A stretch of DNA of 5,235 bases from Lachnospiraceae bacterium UBA3772 (GTDB taxonomy: Bacteria; Bacillota; Clostridia; Lachnospirales; Lachnospiraceae), in NCBI GenBank assembly GCA_002371025.1, contig DFFQ01000202.1, positions 1 through 5,235 of the forward strand, written 5' to 3'. The notes under the pieces were generated by a model. The model ran no database searches. It saw only the letters and a program-made list of their open reading frames with translations, and was not told where the DNA came from. The translations under genes and the position numbers were made by a program. Of this stretch, positions 1-5,235 are shown piece after piece (position 1 is the first letter of the stretch; each line of letters starts with the position of its first letter).

Positions 1-505
1 TATTTCCTGAGGCATAAGCTTCTTTGATATCCCCAACTTCACTTGCTGTATATATGAGATTATCAGATATTTTTTTATTTAATTCTTCTTTTCTTTCTGA
101 TAGTAATTTATAAGATTCCTCAGAAATTTTATCTGACAGACCATCTATTATCTTATCCTGGGAATCCGACCACTTTGTAAGTGTTTCCTTATCATTATTA
201 ACTATTTTTTCTAAATCATCTAAAGAGATATCATCCACTGTATTTGATGCGTCCCCAAAAGATGTATTAAGCAACTCATCAGTAATCTGCATCAGATCTA
301 AATTACTTGATTCAAGTGAAGAAGAATAACTCTCCAGTGTCTTTTGCTGTTCATCATTTATAAGCTTTTCTACGCTTTCTTCTTCGACTTCATAATAAAC
401 CCCTATATCTGAATCACTCTTCTTTGCTGAACAACCGCCAAATGTAGTTAATACCATGGCGGATGAAAGAATTATTGAAATATATCTTTTAAATTTAAAT
501 TTCAT
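1..505 (-). CDS. Putative lipoprotein of unknown function, N-terminal part (runs off left edge)
   Basis: The reading frame opens at ATG 505-503 and stays open for 168 codons to the window edge, so the C-terminus is missing. The N-terminus is a lipoprotein signal: basic start (MKFKFKR), hydrophobic stretch (YISIILSSAMVL), then TTFGGC with the likely lipidated Cys at residue 25. The protein is therefore expected to be anchored on the outer face of the membrane. After the Cys comes a short linker (SAKKSDSD) and then a strongly acidic, Ser-rich, probably mostly helical region (residues about 35-165) with many Glu/Asp/Lys and no transmembrane segment. I recognise no named domain. The start is supported by a purine-rich AGGGGAAGAG ribosome site at 523-514, about 8 nt before the ATG. 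The ATG lies inside the last codons of the upstream large surface-protein gene in another frame (11-nt overlap), implying co-transcription and probably translational coupling. It could be a small companion of that protein; this is inference. Confidence 0.8.
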   Translation of the reverse strand, partial: MKFKFKRYISIILSSAMVLTTFGGCSAKKSDSDIGVYYEVEEESVEKLINDEQQKTLESYSSSLESSNLDLMQITDELLNTSFGDASNTVDDISLDDLEKIVNNDKETLTKWSDSQDKIIDGLSDKISEESYKLLSERKEELNKKISDNLIYTASEVGDIKEAYASGN

Positions 506-3500
506 CTTTTTTACTCTTCCCCTTAAGTATAAATATTACAGCTATGGCTGAAATAAACATCATTATCACATATCCCCAAAGATTTACATCTCCCGTTTTA
601 GGAGTGTTCGATTGCTCCGGCGCTTTATCTGTATTATCGTCTGAAACATTACCATCAGATGCCTTGATATGGGTATCCTCTGTTACCGGTTCAACTTTAT
701 TTTCAATATCAGGTTTTTTTACCTCCGGATCTATATCTTCAGGAACGTCCGGATTCGCTTCATCTTTTTTTGTCACCTTAAATCCTGCTGAAGAAGTAGC
801 AACTACTTCATTCGCCTTACTCCATGATATTTTCAATATATATCCACCCTCATCAAGATTTTCTGCTGTAAGTTCTGTTTCTATGATATTTACTTCATCT
901 ACTTCAACTGCCTGATTATTATCGTAATAAACTTCCTTAATAAAATGATTCTCTGCATCATACAAAGCTATAGATACGTCTGCTTTCTGATTAAACACAC
1001 CAGCCTCTGTTTCAGCTTTAATATTTACCATTTCATCTTGTTTATACTCTGCCTTATCTGTTGAAATAAGAGTATCCAAATACCCCTCTCTAAGGTCCAC
1101 TATTCTTTCTTCACTTACATTGTCCTCATTATCTACTGCGTAAATATGAAGATAACTTCCTTCATTTCCTTCTGATAGATCAATATAAGTTGTCAGATTT
1201 CCATCTTCATCTGCAGATGTGTAATTAACTATTCTTTCATTATTGGAATCATATTCGATGATGGATTTATCTTCTTTATCGCTGTCATTTATCTTTATCA
1301 CATATCCCTTTATTCCGGAAATTGCTTCTTCTGTCATGATATTGGATCTGATAGAATTATCATCTTTATCTACATTGGAAAGAGCCTCAATATAATACTG
1401 ATACTTTGTTCCCTTATCATTTGATCTTATTTTTAGTCCCAATACATTATCCGTTGCAGATTTATATTCAACTTCCGGTATTTCTGGTGCTGCAAGATCA
1501 TAGAAAGAGCTGTCTTTAGCTGTAGTTACCTGGGATGTTTGATGAAGATAAAAAAGTGTATTTGCAAGAATTTTTCTTTCGTCATCTGTTGCCCATCCCG
1601 TAGTATGTCCTGTCTGTATAAGAGCAAAATTATTATTAGTTACAAGATACGAATTAGAATGTGCATTTGTTTCTCCATCCATAAATTGAGTAGCGTTTAT
1701 AGACATCCACTCTGTACCTTCAAGATTTCCTCCAACATATTGTCCCCATGAATGACAGTTAGGTATGGACATAGTCCCCCTAAGAACCCATGGATAATTT
1801 GTGAGTGTTCCATATTTAACAACAGTTGCTCTATTTCCTGGATAAACTCTTGAGTCTGCAATAACTTTTATTCCCAGATCATCCGCAAATTTTGCATAGT
1901 AAGTATTATTATTATTTAGACAAACTGTGTCATGCCCGAACAAAACACCTCTTCCTGTATCCACAAATTTTCTAGTTACTTCATAAGCCTTCTTTGATAT
2001 ATCCTTACTATCATTTCCATCACTGGCTCCAAAGAATATAACATCATACTTCCATCTTCCCTGATCATCTAAAAGATACTTTTCTGGATCTGAATTAAAA
2101 TCATTATGATATACTGAATCAATCTCAAACATCCCCATTCCTGCAGGCGTTTCAGAACCACTTATTGTAGTTGTCATCCAGTCCTTTAAATATGGCTTAT
2201 AAGGATATACATTCAGGACTTTGATCTTATCTTCTTCATTCCAAATGGATCTTGATACCCAGTCAGTTCCATCATATCTTCTATAAAGCCTGTAATTATA
2301 TCTTTCTTCACTATTAGATATATTATTCCATCTGAGATCAACAGTTTGCTTTTCATCTGAACTGATATTACTATTTGTGATAAGATCCAACTTTTTCTTA
2401 CTAAGAGCCTTATAATCTCTGCTTGTTGATCCAACCTCTTTAGAATCCTTATCATATAAAGTCATCTTAATATGATATTTTCCTTCACTATCCGGAATAA
2501 ATTTTCCTATTTCATCTAATGCAAACTTTTCTTCTCCAGCAACTAAAGTCACTTCATTTTTAAATGAATCTACTACTTTATCATTTAGAGTGATTTCTGT
2601 CTCAAGAGTTCCATTAAATGTATCATTTCCACCGTAAACTATCTCTGCACCAACAGAAATTTCCTTATCTTCATCTATATATCCGATAGAATCTGTCAGC
2701 CTGATATTCATAAATCTTATAGAAAAAGGTTCTATTATACTTTCTATAGGCGCATCAGAAGGTGTTTCTGTTTTTTCAGTTTGTTCTTTATCATCCTCTG
2801 TCTTTACAGATTTTTTCTCTAGAACATAGTATTTTTCACTATCCTCAAATAGAAGTTCTTCGTTATATAAGCATTTTACAATTACTGTATATTCACCTGT
2901 TTTGCTGCTGTCCACATCAAAACTGTAGGCCTCTCTTTTGTTATACTCTTTCTCCGGAAGCAGAATTTCTTCGTAACTTTCTTCCTTTAAAACCTCACCA
3001 TCTTTTGATACCTGCACTACCATCAAAAGACTGTTATCCACATTCGTTGAATAATTGATCTGATAACTTATTAAAAATGACGCATCTTCTCCCGTAAATG
3101 AATAATGATCACTTAATTCAATAGCAAAATCGTCTATACTTGTTTCTTCATTTCTTGGAAGATTATTCATTGTAATCTGACTGTATTCTGATTCAAACAA
3201 AACCTTATCCCCATCCATTATCTGAACGTAGACTTTTATTCCATCATCTGAATTTTCATTGATCACTAATCCACTGATTTTTCCAGTCAGTTTATTATCA
3301 TTTTTTAAGAAGGTTACTTCCTCAGGTTCACTTTCTGTTATTACCCTTTCACCATTTTTTATAATGGCTTTCATCTCATATTTTGAGTCCATTTTTGCAT
3401 CAAAATAAACAGTATAGTCAACATCAATATTGTTATCTATACCGTAATAAGCCTGGGACGTATTACTAATAGCAATGCCATAAATATTTATAAGATTATC

Positions 3501-4361
3501 TGTATCCATATTTCCAAGAACCCAGATAACCAGTGATGTCAAATGAATATCGTTATAAAAACTTCCATCTTCATTTTGTATTTTTTCGAGACTGCTGATG
3601 AATTCTTCATAATCATTTAAAGAATTCGCTTCATCCAGTGCCAATGCAATATATAGCTTTTCTTCTAGATTTTCTTCTGTAAAAGACGAGGAATACTTAG
3701 GAATAAGTGAAACTCTAACCTTACTTCTCATACCTGATGTAAGATCTGATGTAATATTATTTTCATTCATGAATCTACTGACTGAATATAATGCCATAGC
3801 AGTTAATATATCATCTGAAGCAGTATTCTTAGTATAAGAATATGTTCCATCAGAATTCATCTGCCTTGCTATATAATTAACCAGTTGTATGGATCTCTCA
3901 TCATATTTAAATTTATATACATTTAATGCTTCTAAGACAAGGATTGAATCTAAGATATCACTTTCATATTCATCTGAAAGTCCAAATCCCCCGTCATTAT
4001 TTTGATTTTTAAAGAGTTCATCCAAAGACTCACTATCTAACTTTGCCATGGATAATCTGGCTTTTAGATCAATATCTGATGTCTTTATATCACCTTTCAA
4101 CCACTTATTTATTTCATTTTTATCTTTATTGGAATATATTTTTAGAACTGTTGCGGCTTCCAGCCTTGAATTTATAAAAAAAGAACCATTTTCCTTTCCA
4201 CCATTGGAATATAGATAATCCGCAGATTTTTCTACAATATCTGCTTTTCTTTTACTTAGCGCTTCGGATGCCCTTACCTCCCTGGGAGTTATCCAAACAT
4301 TAAAACACGCCAAAAATAATGCCACTACTAAAGTGACTGCAACCAACCTACATTTTTTCAT
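495..4361 (-). CDS. Large LPXTG-like wall-anchored surface protein with toroid repeats, beta-sandwich modules and GATase-like domain
   Basis: Predicted 1288-residue secreted protein, numbered from ATG 4361. Residues 1-31 are a signal peptide (MKKCRLVAVTLVVALFLAC..., cleavage near VRA|S). About 35-300 look like an alpha/alpha toroid of the prenyltransferase/squalene-cyclase repeat type, with NQNNDGGFG (119-127), MNSDGTYSY (168-176) and IQNEDGSFY (261-269) between helix pairs; no cyclase DxDD or thioester CxEQ motif is visible. Three Ig/CARDB-like beta modules follow (about 310-398, 407-516, 546-654), the last two split by an acidic linker. A fibronectin-like start (658-701) leads into a Rossmann/GATase-like domain (712-942; IKVLNVYP, YDVIFFGASDG, GRGVLFGHDT, TGHTTGWATDDERKILANTLFYL) that recalls DUF5057. 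Further beta modules occupy 949-1091 and 1093-1198. An acidic Pro-rich stalk ends in TPKTGD (1253-1258), a hydrophobic helix and a KGKSKKDEI tail: a sortase signal with Thr in place of Leu. A GGGGA site 7 nt upstream fixes the start; an in-frame ATG at 4424 has no such support. Substrate or ligand unknown. Confidence 0.9.
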   Translation of the reverse strand: MKKCRLVAVTLVVALFLACFNVWITPREVRASEALSKRKADIVEKSADYLYSNGGKENGSFFINSRLEAATVLKIYSNKDKNEINKWLKGDIKTSDIDLKARLSMAKLDSESLDELFKNQNNDGGFGLSDEYESDILDSILVLEALNVYKFKYDERSIQLVNYIARQMNSDGTYSYTKNTASDDILTAMALYSVSRFMNENNITSDLTSGMRSKVRVSLIPKYSSSFTEENLEEKLYIALALDEANSLNDYEEFISSLEKIQNEDGSFYNDIHLTSLVIWVLGNMDTDNLINIYGIAISNTSQAYYGIDNNIDVDYTVYFDAKMDSKYEMKAIIKNGERVITESEPEEVTFLKNDNKLTGKISGLVINENSDDGIKVYVQIMDGDKVLFESEYSQITMNNLPRNEETSIDDFAIELSDHYSFTGEDASFLISYQINYSTNVDNSLLMVVQVSKDGEVLKEESYEEILLPEKEYNKREAYSFDVDSSKTGEYTVIVKCLYNEELLFEDSEKYYVLEKKSVKTEDDKEQTEKTETPSDAPIESIIEPFSIRFMNIRLTDSIGYIDEDKEISVGAEIVYGGNDTFNGTLETEITLNDKVVDSFKNEVTLVAGEEKFALDEIGKFIPDSEGKYHIKMTLYDKDSKEVGSTSRDYKALSKKKLDLITNSNISSDEKQTVDLRWNNISNSEERYNYRLYRRYDGTDWVSRSIWNEEDKIKVLNVYPYKPYLKDWMTTTISGSETPAGMGMFEIDSVYHNDFNSDPEKYLLDDQGRWKYDVIFFGASDGNDSKDISKKAYEVTRKFVDTGRGVLFGHDTVCLNNNNTYYAKFADDLGIKVIADSRVYPGNRATVVKYGTLTNYPWVLRGTMSIPNCHSWGQYVGGNLEGTEWMSINATQFMDGETNAHSNSYLVTNNNFALIQTGHTTGWATDDERKILANTLFYLHQTSQVTTAKDSSFYDLAAPEIPEVEYKSATDNVLGLKIRSNDKGTKYQYYIEALSNVDKDDNSIRSNIMTEEAISGIKGYVIKINDSDKEDKSIIEYDSNNERIVNYTSADEDGNLTTYIDLSEGNEGSYLHIYAVDNEDNVSEERIVDLREGYLDTLISTDKAEYKQDEMVNIKAETEAGVFNQKADVSIALYDAENHFIKEVYYDNNQAVEVDEVNIIETELTAENLDEGGYILKISWSKANEVVATSSAGFKVTKKDEANPDVPEDIDPEVKKPDIENKVEPVTEDTHIKASDGNVSDDNTDKAPEQSNTPKTGDVNLWGYVIMMFISAIAVIFILKGKSKKDEI

Positions 4362-4368
4362 TTTATTT

Positions 4369-4373
4369 TCCCC
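4369..4373 (-). promoter_or_regulatory. Ribosome binding site deciding the start of the large surface-protein gene
   Basis: GGGGA on the minus strand lies 7 nt before ATG 4361, and the next residues form a textbook signal peptide. The in-frame upstream ATG at 4424 would add 21 polar residues ahead of the signal peptide and would begin inside the operator-like palindrome, so it is not the start. Confidence 0.8.
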
Positions 4374-4399
4374 ATAAATAATTAAATTATTGCATACAT

Positions 4400-4423
4400 G
4401 GAAACCTTTTGAAAACGTTTCCA
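4400..4423 (-). promoter_or_regulatory. cre-like / LacI-family operator palindrome
   Basis: GGAAAC at 4400-4405 and GTTTCC at 4417-4422 bound a 23-bp palindrome with one mismatched pair and an unpaired centre. Its right half, TGAAAACGTTTCCA (4410-4423), matches the catabolite-response consensus TGWAANCGNTNWCA at 13 of 14 positions. With T4409 it fits the degenerate form WTGNAANCGNWNNCW completely. It lies about 50 nt before the start codon and downstream of the candidate -10 box, a position suited to repression by CcpA or a gene-specific LacI-family regulator. The symmetry reaches beyond the cre core, so a dedicated LacI-type repressor is as likely as CcpA. Confidence 0.65.
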
Positions 4424-4439
4424 TTCTATATGCAGGATC

Positions 4440-4468
4440 ATGTTAACACCGCGGATAATCTCTGTCAA
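4440..4468 (-). promoter_or_regulatory. Candidate sigma-A promoter for the surface-protein operon
   Basis: On the minus strand a perfect -35 box TTGACA (4468-4463) is followed after 17 nt by TAACAT (4445-4440), a 4-of-6 match to TATAAT. Initiation would fall near 4433, giving a leader of about 70 nt that contains the cre-like palindrome near +10 to +33. The weak -10 box would fit a promoter that needs an activator, in line with the phased repeats upstream. Confidence 0.5.
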
Positions 4469-4469
4469 T

Positions 4470-4483
4470 TTTCCTTTAGGAAA
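4470..4483. repeat. 14-bp palindrome abutting the -35 box
   Basis: TTTCCT (4470-4475), a 2-bp centre, and AGGAAA (4478-4483) form a perfect inverted repeat that ends one base from the TTGACA box. It could be an operator for an unidentified regulator. It is also short enough to be chance in AT-rich DNA. Confidence 0.35.
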
Positions 4484-4488
4484 GAATC

Positions 4489-4524
4489 CTTAACTGCTTA
4501 TTTTATGGTCGAAAATGCTTATTT
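4489..4524 (-). promoter_or_regulatory. Direct repeats phased at 21 bp, resembling LytTR (AgrA/ComE-type) response-regulator sites
   Basis: On the minus strand AAATAAGCA occurs at 4524-4516 and again at 4503-4495, exactly 21 bp apart. Each copy runs on with partial similarity (TTTTCG against GTTAAG), so 12 of 15 positions agree. The second copy contains GCAGTTAAG (4497-4489), one base from the ACAGTTAAG half-site known for AgrA. LytTR regulators bind 9-bp direct repeats separated by 12 bp, that is, 21-bp phasing, placed roughly 42 bp before the -10 box. Here the gap to the candidate -10 is 43 bp. The upstream half-site (GCATTTTCG) is poor, so the call is tentative. Confidence 0.4.
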
Positions 4525-4609
4525 AAGTAGCAATGTTAAGCCAAAATTTCTAGTGACTGTAATGCAAACCTGCCTGCAAGGGTGATGCAGAGGCAAAACT
4601 AGCAGTTAA
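4490..4609. repeat. 120-bp intergenic element bounded by a 9-bp inverted repeat, with internal hairpin
   Basis: TTAACTGCT at 4490-4498 and AGCAGTTAA at 4601-4609 are perfect inverted copies, with a further TTTT/AAAA match just inside (4501-4504 with 4595-4598). Within the right half, TGCCTGCA (4571-4578) pairs with TGCA (4586-4589) and GGCA (4592-4595) across a 2-nt bulge and a 7-nt loop. CTAGT (4550-4554) can also pair with ACTAG (4598-4602), which competes with the outer stem. There is no open frame of useful length. It could be a structured RNA on either strand, a small MITE-like or repeated extragenic element, or paired protein sites. No target-site duplication is evident at its ends. Confidence 0.4.
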
Positions 4610-4632
4610 AAGCGAATTTTCATGCGCACCAC

Positions 4633-4674
4633 ATAAAAAAATGCGATACAGCAAAATGTATCGCATTTTTTTAT
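4633..4674. terminator. Strong bidirectional intrinsic terminator
   Basis: The core stem ATGCGATACA (4641-4650) and TGTATCGCAT (4657-4666) encloses the loop GCAAAA. It is flanked by seven A on the left and seven T on the right, which extend the pairing to 18 bp. Either strand therefore gives a hairpin followed by a U-tract. On the minus strand it ends the MgtC-family transcript about 40 nt after its stop codon. On the plus strand it would end any transcript coming through the intergenic element. Confidence 0.9.
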
Positions 4675-4687
4675 CTTATATTTTCTC

Positions 4688-4709
4688 AGTTCACAATGTA
4701 ATGTGAACT
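4688..4709. repeat. 8-bp inverted repeat just after the MgtC-family stop codon
   Basis: AGTTCACA (4688-4695) and TGTGAACT (4702-4709) are perfect inverted copies around a 6-nt loop, 4 nt past the stop codon at 4716-4714. No T-tract follows on either strand, so it is not itself a terminator. It may protect the 3' end of the mRNA or serve as a protein-binding site. Confidence 0.4.
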
Positions 4710-4713
4710 CATA

Positions 4714-5235
4714 TTATATCTCCTCAACATACCCTACATAATCCAGGGTGTTAAGTTTTCTTATCAGTTCTTTATGTGATGTTTTTGTATCAAAATCAAG
4801 ATCTACAATTAAGGCCGCATGACTTGGCTGGAGGGTTTTCTCTTTGCTCTTTGTCATACTGCTTAATGTGATACCCTGATCCGCTATCCATTTATTCAGC
4901 ATTTTTACGCCGCCATTTTTATCTACTTCAATGTAAAGGCTTACATACTTGCTATATTCTTCTACTACCTTACTAAGATTAAGAAGAACCACATTAGATA
5001 TCATGACTAAGCAAAAACATGTGATTCCTATTATCAGATAACCACCTCCGATGGCCATTCCCATGCAGGCAGTAACCCATAATGTTGCGGCAGTAGTAAG
5101 ACCTTTGATCTGTTTTCTGCCTGTTACAAGAATTGTTCCGGCTCCGAGAAATCCTATTCCACTTACAACCCCGGCAGGAATTCGGCTTACATCAGCACTA
5201 AGCCCCGGCTCCATAGCAAGAAAGATATTAAGTGA
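4714..5235 (-). CDS. MgtC/SapB-family inner-membrane protein, C-terminal part (runs off right edge)
   Basis: The frame is open from the window edge to TAA 4716-4714, giving 173 visible residues (numbered from 5235). The N-terminus is missing, because the frame continues as SLNIFLA before the first Met. Residues 16-35 (VSRIPAGVVSGIGFLGAGTI) carry the signature of the MgtC/SapB family, followed by GLTTAATLWVTACMGMAIGGG (45-65) and a hydrophobic segment (66-85), all consistent with membrane helices. After a helical linker, residues about 97-173 (YVSLYIEVDKNGGV... to YVGYVEEI) form an alternating beta-alpha region like the ACT-type cytoplasmic domain found at the C-terminus of longer MgtC proteins. 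In Salmonella, MgtC is a virulence and low-magnesium factor that acts on the F-type ATP synthase. In commensal Firmicutes the role is largely unknown, so I give no symbol. A strong terminator separates it from the surface-protein operon, so it is probably a separate transcript; its promoter lies outside the window. Confidence 0.9.
   Translation of the reverse strand, partial: SLNIFLAMEPGLSADVSRIPAGVVSGIGFLGAGTILVTGRKQIKGLTTAATLWVTACMGMAIGGGYLIIGITCFCLVMISNVVLLNLSKVVEEYSKYVSLYIEVDKNGGVKMLNKWIADQGITLSSMTKSKEKTLQPSHAALIVDLDFDTKTSHKELIRKLNTLDYVGYVEEI

Noticed and set aside
544..3058. Open frames on the plus strand (544-915, 1539-1751, 2762-3058) and a short minus-strand frame (2213-2455)
   Set aside because: All lie within the large surface-protein gene in other frames, have low-complexity or unconvincing translations, and lack ribosome sites. 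They are shadows of the real gene.
4362..4424. Extension of the surface protein to an in-frame ATG at 4424
   Set aside because: It would place 21 polar residues before the signal peptide, lacks a ribosome site, and starts within the operator-like palindrome. ATG 4361 has a good GGGGA site and leads directly into the signal peptide.
4530..4542. Sigma-54-like promoter on the minus strand (TTGG...TTGCT)
   Set aside because: The spacing between the GG and GC pairs is 9 bases rather than the required 10, and the rest of the consensus is weak.
4550..4612. Resemblance to a class I cyclic-di-GMP (GEMM) riboswitch on the plus strand: GCAAACC, a GCAA loop and GATGCAGAG
   Set aside because: The match is partial (GATGCAGAG against the conserved GACGCAAAG). 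The following hairpin with the tetraloop receptor is not there, and no gene follows on the plus strand.
4714..5214. Treating the Met at 5214 as the start of the MgtC-family protein
   Set aside because: The frame continues to the window edge with family-like residues (SLNIFLA), and the N-terminal membrane helices of the family would be missing. The gene is cut by the window edge.

Overview
The window is AT-rich DNA that looks like a low-GC Gram-positive bacterium, most likely a gut or rumen clostridium of the Lachnospiraceae type. This rests on Shine-Dalgarno-led genes, a lipobox protein, a sortase-type anchor of the TPKTGD kind, a near-consensus cre (catabolite) box and strong hairpin/T-tract terminators. 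I cannot name the genus from sequence alone. All three protein genes are on the minus strand, so the biological order runs from high to low coordinates.

Right end (4714-5235): the C-terminal 173 residues of an MgtC/SapB-family membrane protein with an ACT-like tail. A small inverted repeat and then a strong bidirectional terminator hairpin (4633-4674) follow its stop codon.

Middle (4362-4713): an unusually structured intergenic region. It holds a 120-bp segment bounded by a perfect 9-bp inverted repeat with a further hairpin inside it, a pair of direct repeats phased at 21 bp that resemble LytTR-regulator sites, a 14-bp palindrome beside a TTGACA -35 box, a candidate -10 box, and a 23-bp operator-like palindrome containing a cre match just before the next gene.

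Left and centre (1-4361): a two-gene unit. The first gene encodes a 1288-residue secreted, wall-anchored protein: signal peptide, alpha/alpha-toroid (prenyltransferase-like) repeats, several beta-sandwich modules, a GATase/flavodoxin-like domain apparently inserted in a fibronectin-like fold, and a C-terminal sorting signal. Its last codons overlap the start of a second gene for a lipoprotein that runs off the left edge. The overlap suggests the two are made together, one tied to the peptidoglycan and the other to the outer face of the membrane. I infer a surface assembly under carbon-catabolite and perhaps cell-density or two-component control. Neither protein's function can be stated from the sequence.
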